From Pagrus major (Eukaryota; Chordata; Actinopteri; Spariformes; Sparidae), in the NCBI RefSeq assembly GCF_040436345.1, contig NC_133230.1, positions 7,647,297-7,711,296 on the forward strand: DNA of 64,000 nt, read 5' to 3'. How positions within the stretch are numbered: position 1 is the first letter of the stretch; each line of letters opens with the position of its first letter. The position numbers and the translations under genes are program-made. A model generated the notes under the pieces. The model did not search any database. It was not told the origin of the DNA and saw only the letters and a list, made by a program, of their open reading frames with translations. Below, in pieces: positions 34,763-53,134 of this stretch.

Positions 34763-40317
<5,555 letters not shown>

Positions 40318-41610
40318 CCTCCAGGGAGGAGCCGCTCTTGGTGAAAAGGTGAGGAGGAAAACTGCAGCTCACACACACTCACACATACACTCAACCACAC
40401 ACACTCACTCACACACACTCTGAAAAACACGCCAGCTCCAGAGTGACAAGAGCCTGGGAAATAAAGAAATTGGGTAATGATGAAGTTTGGTTTGGTTTGA
40501 TTGATTTTCTTTTAACCTACAAGGCAAGACATTGAATATTTACTATACATTTGAATTTGATATTTAAGCTTCTGGTTTAGCTGGTTATTAGTAGGGATGC
40601 ACAGATCTGAGCCACTCAATAAGTTTGCACAGATCAGCTATTGATTATATTCATTCAGTCAATGCCCTCATGTTACCTCACATAACAATCCTTCCGATGA
40701 GTTTCTCACAGTGAGGTATAAGATTTGAAATGCAAATGGGACTCGGTGGCAGCAGACATCCTGAGTTTGGACATCTTTGGCATTTCTTCATACATATCAG
40801 CCAACACAATCTGTGACCCCAGTACATATCAACCAATACTATATGATCTGCTAGGTAGCTAATTAAAGAGCAGGAAGTGATGACTTATTGGTTTGTCTAA
40901 CTTGAAGGAGGGGAGTGGCACTGTTATATGTTATATGCCGGCTGGTGACAGCAAGGCAAATGTGACCAGACAGCAACTTAAATGTGTAAAAATGTTTATA
41001 ATAACGAGACAAGGAGCATTAACAACAAGCAAGACCCCCATCACATTTAAAGGTCTTGATACATTCAGGTAGAGTCTAATTCAGAGAGCAAGAATACAAT
41101 ATTGACAGAGTAATGTTGAGCAGTGCAGTTTTAGCTAACGTCAACTAAATGGTAAAAATCCGGGCATTCGGCTAGCTTTATCGACAATATGTGCCATTCA
41201 CGAAAGGAAAAAATATAAGATATACAGTAAAATTTGTGTCTGACGCGAAGCTGGCTAGCAAGCAAGCTAAACAGACTAGCAAACGGCTAGCTAGACATGG
41301 CTAACAAAGTAGCTGATGTACCGCTAAGTGAGGTTTGCTGTTTTATTTACGGTAAAATACCATCAAAATGTACAGTCAGAAATATAACCAACTGGGTATA
41401 GTGATTAATTTATCGCGATCTAGCCGCAGAGATGCCCAATTGAGGCCTATGGCCGACCAAATCGATGGTAGCAAAGTGCTATCTAGCTTACGTGCTAGGT
41501 ACAGCAAATTGGAGATTTGTATTAGCTTATGAGCTAAAACACGTCAACAAACTGCTTAAGGACGAATGTGTAAGTCTGTATACGCGTGTCAAACGTGTAC
41601 ACATATCTAC

Positions 41611-41800
41611 CTTTGGTCTGGCTTCTTAAATAGGTTGGTTACGCCGTCGATTGCCTTTTAGCTGCTATGTTTTCTTTACAACTTAAGGCGGAAGTTTTTT
41701 AGGACTAGCCTGAGCGACATCTTCCGGACCATTGCTACGTAAACACGCGTCCTCCAATCAGAGAGCGGAAGCGTACAGCGGCTGTTACGTCACATGAAAT
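41611..41800 (-). promoter_or_regulatory. pdcd10 promoter and non-coding first exon
   Basis: On the minus strand a donor CAAAG|gtagat at 41611 can close a non-coding first exon reaching to about 41700. Just upstream are ETS-like sites (cttccgg at 41720s, ggaagcg at 41765), a CCAAT box (ccaatcag near 41753) and a CRE-like ttacgtca near 41785. This fits a housekeeping promoter. The acceptor of the next exon is at 40361 (ctgcag|TTTTCC on the minus strand). Confidence 0.6.
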
Positions 41801-41829
41801 AGTTACATTTTTGTTATTGTAGCATTTTT

Positions 41830-43829
41830 GAGCCACTTCCAGGAAGTGACTAGTCTACAGGAAGTGAAAATACACTCATGTCTCCTGCATTTTGGAAATT
41901 TGGAAGGTGTTGGTGACATGACACACAACACAGAATTAAAAGAAAAAGGATCAAGCAGAACTAAAACAATGACTGATTACACTGAAACTGAAATCATCAA
42001 CTCAGCATGGACTTGGAGAGAACAAATTCATCACAGAAATCCAGCAATACAAATTAGGGGCTGGTTTTTTGAAAGACATTTGTTTATAAGAAGGGTCTAA
42101 GGCTGTGCTCGTGTCACGAGTTATGGTTCATATTTTATTTAACCATTATTCAACCAGGAAAGAAGTCTTACTGAGATTAAAAATCTCCTTTTGCTGAATC
42201 GTAAAATATCAAAACATTTACTAACGTTCAACATATCTACAGCCAGATGGCAGTTTCTAGTTGAAAACTTTTTTAATTTTTTTTTTTTTAAAACTCTGAT
42301 GTTTCCAGCTTGGCAAATAATAACTTGGAAGTGTCCTTAAAGGGAAACCAATAGATGTCCTTTGTTGCTTCTTGCCCTTCTGTCTCTGTTTGACATTCTG
42401 CTCATGTTGAAGGGTCAAGTATCTATTTTTCGATCTTTTATCAGAGGAATGTAGAGGTCATCTTTCCTGCTGTCAGTTCAGTTGTCTAGTTAGTGTCACT
42501 CTGACTGCTCAGAGGAGTGAAGGCAGATGAAGCCTTTGGGCGATATGTCTGGCAGCATACAGGAGATAAAATCCTACCACCAAATAGCCCCAGAAAATGT
42601 AAGTTCATGTTTAGAGACACCATGTCATGCCTCACCTGTCCACTAGTCGCCCCCATTGAGTCTTCCCTTCTTCCCAGTCAGCTGATCTCACCATCTGTAC
42701 TGCTTATCAATCAGCTTTCTATTGGAGCTGTAGATATTGGTTCTCTAGATGAGAGTTCAAGCATTTCCTGCCAGCTTTCAGCTTCATGTTTATTTGTAGA
42801 CTGTCACTGGAAGTGATTTGCATCATGAGTAAACCACCTTTGATTGAATCTGTCTGTGTCTACTTCTTGTCTCACATCTTGTTTTTCGAAACACAGTGTT
42901 TACTTTGTACTATAAGGATCAATATGTACAGGCCTATGAACAGTAAAGAGTGTACCTACTGTACCAACAAGGGCTTTAAATATCCAACTGAAATGTTATA
43001 AGAAGATGATAGTATTACCAAAGCTATAACAGAGCTCTGCAGCTATAATTTGAAGGTGTTCACATGCATAATGGTTTGACAAAAGCAATTTTAGGGGACC
43101 AAACATAAATAGAAGTGAACCTTCAAAAAGTTTGATCTACTTGGGGTATCACTGGCTGAAGTCTCGACCCTTAGAAACCGGCAGGCTGCAGCCATCTTCA
43201 CTTTTTGCTTGTTCAGGGCGCTTTTTCCATTAACTCTGGTCTTTATCTAGAGAAGCACATTTGGACTGAGGTCAGGTGATTGACCGTTCTGATCGAGAAC
43301 CCTGTTTGGCTGTCGCTGATTGCTTTGTCAGCATGTTGAGGATGATTGCCATGATGCTTAAAAGCTGTGGGGACTGAATGCAGTGCAACGCAGAGCCTCA
43401 GACATTGTATCTGCATGGTCATTTCAAGGCGAAGCAAACAAATAATGATGATTGTATAAATGTCTTAACAAACCTTCGATTCCTTATTTTTTTTTATTGC
43501 TAACAGACATCCTGTGTGATTCTGCAGAGGCAAGAAACAGCAAGAGCTCTCTGTCAAACTAATATTTGATTACAGGCACATTTTATATTCAGAAATGGAG
43601 ATTGTTTTAAAAGTTGTGTGGCATGCAAGAAGGACTTTAAAATCTTTTTTGACATCTTTGAAAAAGCTGAAACTATAAGTGACTTGAGGCTGTCTGAATC
43701 ACTTGAATTATATATTGATTAAACCCCCAATTTTAATTGTAATTTATATTATAGTTATTAATGTTGTTTACATCACATGTATTTGTTTTTATTTTCCTCT
43801 TGCTTAAGTATGTTGCTTGGAAATACTAT

Positions 43830-43830
<1 letters not shown>
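41830..43830. other. Intergenic stretch between pdcd10 and isyna1
   Basis: The two genes are head-to-head about 2.3 kb apart. I see no gene here. Region 42130-42205 ('tatttaaccattattcaacc', 'actgagattaaaaatctcct') is a fragment of a common fish repeat (tttatttaaccaggtaa / cattgagattaaaaatctc). Open frames at 41828-42100 and 42517-42816 show no recognisable domain. Confidence 0.5.

Positions 43831-43883
<53 letters not shown>
43831..43883. repeat. (AAT)n microsatellite
   Basis: About 17 copies of aat, reading as poly-Asn in one frame; not coding. Confidence 0.97.
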
Positions 43884-43884
<1 letters not shown>

Positions 43885-43939
43885 TGTTTTTATTATATAC
43901 AAAGGCAATTCTCTAGAATGGAGCATCTTGACGCAACCT

Positions 43940-44254
43940 GACAACGAGCGCAGCCATTGGCCGTTGCTGCCACGCGGTCCTCTAACCTCGCCATCCTCGC
44001 GGTTATGTAACAGAGAAGGAGCGCTGTGATTGGCTCATGAGCTGACTGCGTAGAAGGTAGAAGGGCAAGCAGTCAGTGAGACGGAGGGAGCTGTGGACAC
44101 CAGGCGAGACCCGGACCGGCACATCTAGACAGAAAGGTCTGGAAACTTCCTCTTACGCAACCGAAGAAGACATAAGACCACCCCGGGCTCAGCCTCAGCT
44201 TCATTTAGGCGTCAAGGCAACTGAGAGACATATTTACTACTGAAGAGGAAAAAA
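43940..44254 (+). promoter_or_regulatory. isyna1 promoter and non-coding exon 1
   Basis: A GC-rich stretch with two inverted CCAAT boxes (gccattggccg near 43953 and gtgattggctc near 44027) leads to a purine-rich 5' UTR ending gaaaaaag|gtgagg at 44254/44255. The next exon starts at 44584 with the ATG 11 bases in. Confidence 0.65.
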
Positions 44255-44594
44255 GGTGAGGTTGTTTCCGGGTTTCATTTTGTTTCATTGCCGCGCTTCA
44301 TTCATTTATAAGCACGTGTATCTGTCGGTTTTTTTTTGTTTTTTTTTATCGATATAAACATCTCAAGATGGTCTGACAGGAATAATTTCACAGTTGGGGA
44401 GATTTAAATGGTAACTTAAGGTATTTCTTCCTGTCACAACATGGCATGCCGGTAGCTTGAGCTAGTAGTGACGTGTTGAGGAAATGCAGCATCACCCATA
44501 ATGCCCTTTCCACACAGACACACACACACACACACATGCAGAAGGAGAAGTTGGATATACCCTCTTTGTCTCTCTCTCTGCAGACTCTGCAGCC

Positions 44595-47500
44595 ATGTCT
44601 GTGAACATCCATGTCAACAGCCCCAATGTGAGGTACACAGAGGAACACATCACTGCTCAGTACTCCTACCAGACCTCATCAGTGCACAGAGAGGGGAACA
44701 ACATCACGGTAAGAGGACTTTTCTTACATTTTAATGTCCATGCGAGCATCTGTATGTGTCTCCTGCAGAGTTAATTTGTGCTCCATGTTGGAAACAGCTG
44801 AACCCCCGCACCACCGAGATGACGTTTCGCACTGAGAGGAAGGTGCCCCAGCTGGGTGTGATGCTGGTGGGCTGGGGAGGCAACAACGGTACCACAGTGA
44901 CTGCAGCTGTGCTGGCCAACAAGATGGGTCTGACCTGGAGGACCAAGACTGGAGTAAAGGTGAGCGCAGTGATCATTGCTGTACTCGAGATTAGAGCCCG
45001 ATGTATACATGGATTGGCTGATATTGGCCTAACAGATAGATCAGTATAGATTTATTTTAAAGATTGTAAAGATGGAATAGATGCCTGGCTGATTTTAAAT
45101 CATTAAATTCCCAGTGACAGTAAAAGACAATAAAGGTTTAAACAATAAAGTTTGTTAATAAACTGTAAAATATCCAGAGGTGGGAAGTAATGAAGTACGA
45201 ATACTTCTCAGGTTCTCAGGTATCTGTACTTTACTTGAGTATGTATTTTTCTGACAACTTTTTACCTTTACTACATTTACTACACTACATTTTAACATAA
45301 ATATCTGTAATAGTGCCGGGCCGATATTAAATATAATGGAATATCCCAATATTTGCTGTCTTATGCAATATTATATACAATATCGAACAGCTGTGTGAGT
45401 CATCACCTGAGAGGAACTGCAGTCAAACTGTATTCAAACATTACATTTTGATTATTACAGTGTTATCTCTCATGTGGCTGGCCCTTTAAAGTTTAGAGGG
45501 AAGAGAACCAGTGACAGACTGGATGCACCTAGGCTACTCTGTCATGCTTGAATTTGCGCTGAAGTTATAATTTAATTTAATATTATTGTTATTAAGTGAA
45601 CCACATATCAACCTCTCAATCCTTTATTTGTTCATCCTATGCATACTACTAACTGATTTCAACCTGGCGGTGCATATCACGCACGGCAGACGTAACAAGA
45701 TGGAAACAGACAAACAGGAAGACTGGAATGGGGTGAAAAGGCGTGTTAGTGTCTTGTATCTGCAGAGACCCTGCAGCCCTCTGCCAGGATGTTTTTATTT
45801 TCTCGGTGTGTTGCTGCTCTACCAACCCAAAATATCCATATTTGACCTTCTGGGAATGAGACTCAACAATCAACTGTCTTTCTGGTGCATTTAGGAACAG
45901 CTCGGACAAATCCTACTGATTCTACCTTTTAAGTTTAACAGTCCTTTGAATTATATTAATAATAAGACACGAGGATCAGTCAGGTTTGCACAGAAATGGC
46001 CGGTCGATATCCGAATATTTTACTCCCTAATATCGGCATCGGCTCCAAAAATTGAGTATCAGCCGGACTCTTAATCGAAATGGTTAATTCATATAAAACT
46101 ACAAATAACAAATCAATTCTCGTATAACTGTGATCATGTTCACTGCAACTTTCTACAAGTTGTTTTTTCCTTTACTGTACTGAATCAATGCATCACTGTC
46201 TGCCAGGAGGAGGGAGAAAGCAAAACTCTATATTCTGAATGAAGTCTTTATAACCGCGTTATAATAGGATCTGAGTGCCACGAGGGACTAATGTTCTTGC
46301 CCCATTTCATAAAGATAGTCCACTGTATGTCCCATGATGCTGTGGGAGAGACTCATTATAAGCTGGTTACGCTGACATGTCCAGCAGAGTGTTAAGAGCT
46401 TTTAACTGACTCTGGTCTCTGGGATTTCCCCTTATATGGGCATACATTTTCACCACTGTGAGCTCGTTCCTGTGATTCCCATTTTGACCATCTTTCATGC
46501 GATTTTAATACTCTTGCAATAAACCTTAAAGGATAAGTTCACCCAAAAATGGAAATTCTGTCATTATCCACTAACCATCATGTCGATAGAAAGGAAGGTG
46601 AAGTTTTGTAGACCACAAAACATTTACGCTTAACGCTTCTAAAAGCCTGAAAGTGCCGCTGGTGCAGATACTTTGTCACTTACACTCCTGGAAACTCATG
46701 GATAGGGAGAGAAATCACAGTGTTAATCTCTCTTTTCTCCTCTTTTTCTCCCACATTCCCACAGAAAGCAAATTACTTCGGCTCCCTCCTGCAGGCGTCT
46801 ACAGTTTGTCTGGGATCAGGGCTCGAGGGCGAGGTCAACGTGCCCTTCCGTGACCTCCTTCCCATGGTGCACCCTAATGATATCATCTTTGACGGTACGG
46901 ATGATCGCAGATAGTCAAGGACTAACCTCTGACACAGAAAAAGCAGAAATGTGTGTATGTGAGAGGGCAAGTGAGGTAACGGCAGGGAAATCTGACCCCA
47001 GGGCAGCTTCATGGGGTGAAAACGGTCAGAGATGTGCTCTTACAGTCTCCTCTGTTACATCATAAGAGAGGAGTTTAAAGGCAAACTATTTATGGAGCTG
47101 CTACAGCCTCTGCTATTTTTAGATATAAGAAATGAGAGGTATCTAGGGAATCCAGTACATTTTTTTAAGTGTGTTTGTGTTTTTTTCAGGCTGGGATATC
47201 TCTGCAATGGATCTTGGCAGAGCAATGGAGAGAGCTCAGGTGCTTGACTGGCCATTACAAGAGCAGCTGCAACCGCACATGAGCCGCATGAAACCCAGAC
47301 CTTCCATCTACATCTCAGAATTCATTGCTGCGAACCAAGAGAGTCGTGCGGACAACGTTCTCACTGGGACCATGGCAGAGCAGGTAATGATTGGCCTAGG
47401 GGTCGGTAATCTGGCCGAAAAATAAATTAAAAATAGTTATGTTTTTTGGGACATCTAGTTTGCCACAGCGTGGATCTGCAAGCCAATGAGGTCATGAAGG

Positions 47501-50500
47501 TTGGAAACAAAGATAAGAGGACATAAAACACTGCAACCTCTTCAATTCGCCTGAAAAGTTAATTGTAGATGGCTTCAAGATCGATCACGATAAGAAAAGT
47601 CTAGTCATTTTTGGACATTTTAATGCAGAATTCTTTCATATTACATCTTAACGTCTCTTCTCCAGCCATGTATTCCACTTAAATTGTGTGGTTTCATATG
47701 CAATTTTTAATCTGACTGAATGTTTTCCAGGTGGAGCAGATCAGAGCGGACATACGGGACTTCCGTCAGTCCAGCGGTGTGGACAAAGTCATCGTTCTGT
47801 GGACCGCCAATACTGAGCGCTTCTGTGATATCGTACCAGGGGTCAATGACAGTGCAAAGAATCTGCTAGCTGCAATCCAGGTGAGAGTTTGGTTCAAAAA
47901 CTTCAAGATTTACAAAAAAACATACTCTGAAGTGCACAAACCCTTCAGTAGAGATCCGGTATGAAAGGCTTTAACAGTCATGGAAACCAACCTAAATTGT
48001 GTCGGTGGCCGGTGGTCATGAATCACCCAATCGACTTTAATTTCCTCCTAATGCCGAGGACCAAACAGTAATCCTCCATCACATTTAGTGATTAATAAAG
48101 CTTAGAGGATGAAAAGATTAGTTCTCCCAACACTTCACTGTGGATTTGTGGATGAAATGCAATAATGAGCAGCTATTCCTTTTTATATCAGATCAGGCGA
48201 AGAAAATTATGATCTGCCCCTCATGAGTGAGTTTTTATTTTATCTCCTGTCCTCAGCATGCTTGTACTGCTGTCAGCAACGATAATAGTCTATTTCACAG
48301 ACTTATGATCTTCAGCAAATAGCTCAATTTCAGATAGACATGAAGTCGACAAGAGTTGTGCTACAGAGATGATGTGAGGAGAGTCTCAGGGGGTAGTGCA
48401 GCCTTGTGAGTCAAGCTTTCTTCCTGAGCTTAATTTGATGATACACTCAGTAACTGTGATGATCTCTTTTCCATTAGGCGGGAGCAGAGGTTTCTCCCTC
48501 CACTCTGTTCGCAGTGGCCAGTATACTGGAGGGCTGCGCTTACATCAACGGCTCCCCGCAGAACACTTTTGTACCAGGAGCCGTAGAGCTGGCCGTGCAG
48601 AAAGGGGTGTTCATCGGAGGAGATGACTTCAAATCGGGTCAGACCAAGATCAAGTCTGTGCTGGTGGACTTTCTTGTCAGCGCAGGTATCAAGGTGAGAA
48701 AAGGATAGAAGAAGAAGAATTAATACATTAGCATGTATCAGAAAATCTGTTGCCATCTACCTGATTGTAATGAACAAGTTTCATTATTACAGGTCCCATA
48801 AACCCCTGTATTTTACACCAGAAGCAGGGCTGCATTGGCGATTAATCTGCCCATTATTTTCACGATTAATTAAATAATCATGTAAAAAGCTCATCATAAT
48901 TTCCCAGAGCCCAAAGTGACTTCTTTAAATTACTTTTGTCCAACTTACAGTCCAAAGACTCCCCTTTTACTTTCATAAAATGACAAAGAAAAGCAGCTCC
49001 TCATTTGGCCACGTTCACTGTCCTCCTTGTTTATTTGTTTTGCCGTCATGCAAATTTCCTACCTGCATCTGTGCCATGCAGAAAAATGCAAAACGGTATC
49101 CAAATAAAAATATTGCTGTAAAGAGTGTGAATGCATGAAATGACAGGCGTTTTTTCTATCATCGCACAACATAAATTGTCACATCTCACAGCCCTGATCT
49201 ACAACACCATACAACACGACAGCTATACACTTACATAACCATGTATTCCCTGAACAAAGAAATTTTAATAAGCTCCTCTCTCCCTCTCGACAGCCGACCT
49301 CCATCGTCAGCTACAATCACCTCGGCAACAACGATGGGAAGAACCTGTCGGCTCCTCAGCAGTTCCGCTCCAAAGAGATTTCCAAGAGCAACGTGGTGGA
49401 TGACATGGTCCAGTCAAACCCCATATTGTACCAGCCGGGAGAAAAACCTGACCACTGTGTGAGTGACACAGAAAGATAATGAGCCCCAGAAAACCAATCG
49501 GTCTGACTTATTAACTGTCTCCGTGTGTCATTTCAGGTGGTGATTAAGTATGTCCCCTGTGTGGGAGACAGCAAGCGTGCCATGGATGAATACACTTCGG
49601 AAATAATGATGGGAGGCACCAACACTATCGCACTGCACAACACTTGTGAGGTCAGTGTTTCTGTAAAACATGAAACTGGAAAAGGCAAATTTAGCATATT
49701 AGAACAATCTCCAATGTGAGACTTTACTCTGCTAATTGCTGTCTAAACACAACGTTCAGAGCTATTCTTTATCTGAGTGTAGCTGTGGAGGACGAGGCTC
49801 GGGAGTGCAGGAGCTTACTGTTAATCCCTCTTAACAAGTCTTGGAGCTAATTTAAAGAGACATCTTCAGGTCATTGACATAGTTATTTTATGTCTCACTG
49901 AAATAAATGCTTAAGCCCGACCACCACCGTTCCTAGGCACAAATTTGCATCTATTCTTTTAATGTTTATACGCTTAATCTGTATGTCAAACTGCATTAAT
50001 TAGGATAATGACTCAAGCAGACATGTTCACAGATGAGGTAATGTGTTACAGTGTTGACATTCACCGACTTCCTTCCTCACTGAGGTATCTTATGATGTTT
50101 CCCTGGAAGTTGTAGCAACAGGCGAACAAATAAAACACACCTTTTAGTGAAATTATGGATTTCTCTGGGGTTGTTTGGGATTGTTAGAAACATTTGGGAT
50201 AATTTAAGTACACAACTCAACCAAAGATAAACAAAAAAGACTGCTATAGGCTGGTCCAACTCCTGCATACCTCTGCCCTCTGTTACACCACTATACTCAC
50301 CTCCTCTTTCTGTCTTTTCAACAGGACTCTCTACTAGCCAGCCCGATCATCCTGGACCTGGTGATCCTGACGGAGCTCTGTCAGCGTGTGACAGTCCGGC
50401 CGCAGGGGGAGGAGGACTTCCAGTCTTTCCACAGTGTCTTGGCACTGCTCTCTTTCCTCTGCAAGGCCCCTCTGGTCCCATCAGGGACCCCGATCGTGAA

Positions 50501-51020
50501 CGCCTTCTTCCGCCAGAGGGCTTGCATAGAAAACATATTGAGGTATGGATAAGACTGCGGTTTCTTTACCTTAACAGTTACCCCCAGGACTGCCTTGCTC
50601 ATGCTCGGGACAAGTGATCTCCAAAGGCCCCTCCAGCAGATTATTTGAAGGGTTATAGGGCCTTTTTGGGGCACTTTTTCTGGCAGTTTTGAGAGGAAGT
50701 CTCTGTATGTTCAGCTCTCCCTACTTTTTGTAGCTTAATATGAATCTCTTTATGGGTTTAGGCTTCAAGATGTTAAATTCTTGTTTCATTTGGTAACAGC
50801 AGTCTCACTCCTTGTCTTTTTCAGAGCGTGTCTTGGGCTGCCTCCTCAGAACCACATGCTGCTGGAGCACAAGCTGCAGAGAAACTTCCTGCCTCCACAT
50901 ACGGCCTACACCAATGGCAACGTGGTCGCTTTGAAAAAAATTGCCCATACCAACGGGAACCATATACCTCTAACAAACGGGTTCTCTGCGCATGTCGACA
51001 ACGCAGCACATGCAATATGA
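44595..51020 (+). CDS. isyna1: Inositol-3-phosphate synthase 1
   Basis: This cytosolic NAD-dependent enzyme converts glucose 6-phosphate to 1D-myo-inositol 3-phosphate, the first step of inositol synthesis. Coding exons are 44595-44708, 44798-44959, 46765-46894, 47190-47383, 47731-47880, 48478-48693, 49294-49458, 49537-49650, 50325-50542 and 50825-51020, giving 552 aa (human 558). The start [12 protein letters not shown] lies 11 bp into exon 2 and is the only in-frame Met. Signatures are the NAD-binding GWGGNNG (63-69), [30 protein letters not shown] (about 297-307), [10 protein letters not shown] (328-337), [12 protein letters not shown] and [12 protein letters not shown]. The catalytic core is conserved; the C-terminal tail after EHK is divergent, as in other vertebrates. 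Poly(A) candidates are ATTAAA near 51773 and AATAAA at 52187. In euryhaline fish the gene is known to respond to salinity; I found no clear osmotic element by eye. Confidence 0.98.
44990..46090. repeat. Dispersed repeats in isyna1 intron
   Basis: Both borders carry 'cgatatcggc'-like motifs in opposite orientation ('gattggctgatattggccta' near 45012, 'atatcggcatcggctccaaa' near 46030), suggesting the two ends of one DNA element, with other repeats between. Region 45176-45310 ('tctgtactttacttgagtat', 'ctttactacatttactacac') is an ACTCAAGTACT-type fragment. Region 45310-45420 ('gtgccgggccgatatt') is a further piece of the first family. Confidence 0.5.
46525..46680. repeat. MITE fragment, TAAAGGATAAGTTC family
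   Basis: The string 'ttaaaggataagttcaccca' and then 'cattatccactaaccatcat' and 'gaagttttgtagaccacaaa' match in order the left half of the MITE at 39616. It is truncated before isyna1 exon at 46765. Confidence 0.75.
48826..49000. repeat. Common fish dispersed repeat in isyna1 intron
   Basis: The order 'gggctgcattggcgattaat', 'gattaattaaataatcatgt', 'tttcccagagcccaaagtga' and 'gacaaagaaaagcagctcct' follows that of a very frequent teleost repeat. It is degenerate and has no coding potential. Confidence 0.65.
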
Positions 51021-52194
51021 CTGCAAGTACAACACGACAGCCCAAGATAGAACTGAAAAGTAACAGTTACAAACTCTGAAACCTTGCATAAAAAGACCAA
51101 GGGCCCTCATTGATCAATTTGAAACAAACATTCAAGCAACACTAGTTTCCAGAGTCAACCTGATTTTATGGGAGAAGAATTTAAAATCAGAAGTATTTAC
51201 CGAGTCTTAGCCCATTAACGAATGGTGTGGTGCTGAAACATTTGCATATCATACATGCAGTTATGTCTGCTAAAGCTACTGAGCTTCATAAAAGGCCCCT
51301 CGACTGCAATAATCTGAGTCTCCACACAGCATCACATTGTTGAAGGCAGGCAGCTTTGTTAAAATATGTCTTACAGAGTTTTTAAATCCAGAATGAGTCA
51401 TGTATTGAGTATTTTAATAGGTAAATACAGCTTTTGGGTTTTCTTCATGTTGCTTGTATCTTTATCTCCTTGTTTAAGTAGTTTTCTGTGTGTCATGCAA
51501 ACGTAAAATACAATTGTACAGCGTAGTTCGCAGAAATAGGTCAAGAAAAGATATGTAGCAAGAAAATGTGATATTCATCTTGCAGCTGTGAAAATGAAAT
51601 TCATACTGCTGTATTTGTTGTTTGAATATACTGTACCGCTTAATGAGTGAGGGGCAGCTTCTAACCTTACTGTAACTTTTGTCGTTGTATTTCACTGCCT
51701 TTCTGTAGTCATTCATTCAGTTTTTGTGTGAAGCTTTATGACAGAAAATATGGACACCGTTACTACTATTTTATTAAAGTTTAACATGGGCTATTTATAT
51801 ACTGTTAACGTTAAAATGTTGTTTGAACTAAATGTACCTGAGGAGTTAATCATTGTGTATGTCTTTTTAGATTCACCTTTCTTCGTATTGGGAGATCTCT
51901 CCAGTTCAAATATGCTTTAGTTGTGTGGGATAACAACTAAGTTGTGGGTCATAACCATTGTTGCAAAAGCAAATATATAATACAACATAATATAACAACA
52001 TGGAAACAAGACCACATTATGATAAAACCAATATAATTGAATTAATTGCCGATATAGTCAAATTAGTCTCTCCTTTGTTTTACACCTCAGTACTTCTTTG
52101 ACTCAAGTATCAAAAACACACACTAGTACTGAATGTCTGGTCATTTGTCTATCTGTTCTTTGATAGTTCCTGATTGAAATTTTAAAAATAAAGT

Positions 52195-52600
52195 GTTGTA
52201 AAAAAGTACTTGAGTGGAAGTCTCAGTCTTTGAAGTATCTGAACTTAAGTATCAAAAGTAAAAGTAAATTATACATATATTTACATGTGTGTATTTAGTG
52301 TATGCTATGGGGAGACCGACAGTATTTTTTAAATAATCGATTGCCAATAAAATAAAAATAATTTCAAATTCCACTGCTTTGGCTCTGATGCAGCATGCAA
52401 TCTGCAAAGTAACTTGTAACTAAGGTTTTTAAATAAATGTAATGGAGTAAAAAGTACAATATTGGCCTCCAAACTGTAGTGTAGCAGAAGTATAAGTAAC
52501 ACAAATGGTGCTTAAATGGTACAAGTACCTCAAAATTGTATCTAAGTAGGCCTACAACATTTGAGTAAATGTACTTAGTTACATTCAGTGACTGAAAAAA
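52195..52600. repeat. ACTCAAGTACT-type repeats, minus orientation
   Basis: The strings 'gtacttgagtggaagtctca' and 'agtatcaaaagtaaaagtaa' open the block. The end 'gagtaaatgtacttagttac' plus 'attcagtgactg' is the reversed terminus of the family (CAGTCACTGAATGTAAC). Two fragments with different inserts are likely. Confidence 0.65.
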
Positions 52601-52663
52601 ATGCATATTTTGACCGGATTGTATCGAGGCAAAGATCTGCTGTGTTTAGACAATATTGGTTGG

Positions 52664-53000
52664 GTAACACTTAGAATAGCCATTATTAATAAATGGTGAA
52701 TTTATAGTTGATTAAACTTTAGTTTCTAGTTATTTGACTGTTCACAAACAACACAATGCTTTATAAATCATTTATGAAGCAACTGTAAAGGTTTATAAAC
52801 ATACAAATACTGTGTATAGATGAACTGCACAGTATTTACTAACCATTTACTAAATATTATGAACATCAGTTGCAACTTTTCAATAAATATTTGCTTAATA
52901 AATGATTGAGAGCATTTTATTGTTTGTTGGAAGTGAAATAACTTATTTATTAATTATGGTTATTATGCAGTGATACGTGTAAGATATTGCTGGTTATAAA
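52664..53000. repeat. AT-rich dispersed repeat (MITE-like)
   Basis: The opening 'ggtaacacttagaatagcca' and repeated 'taaatggtgaatttatag', 'tttataaatcatttatgaag' and 'aaccatttactaaatattat' resemble a common fish MITE starting GGTAACACTTTA. The right end is uncertain. Confidence 0.5.
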
Positions 53001-53036
53001 TTAATATATATCACTAATATAAAACTGGTGTAAATG

Positions 53037-53041
53037 AAAAA

Positions 53042-53072
<31 letters not shown>

Positions 53073-53073
53073 A
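53037..53073. repeat. (AAAT)n microsatellite
   Basis: About nine copies of aaat just upstream of the tpgs1 promoter. Confidence 0.95.
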
Positions 53074-53134
53074 AACTTCCTGTCTACAGACCAGCGTTAC
53101 ATCACTTCCGCTGCCGTTGCGTCATCAGTCAGCA

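Noticed and set aside
41828-42100. 90-codon frame upstream of pdcd10
   Set aside because: No recognisable domain, no splice partners, and no conservation that can be judged here.
43817-44029. 70-codon frame with an Asn run
   Set aside because: It is an artefact of the (AAT)n microsatellite upstream of isyna1.
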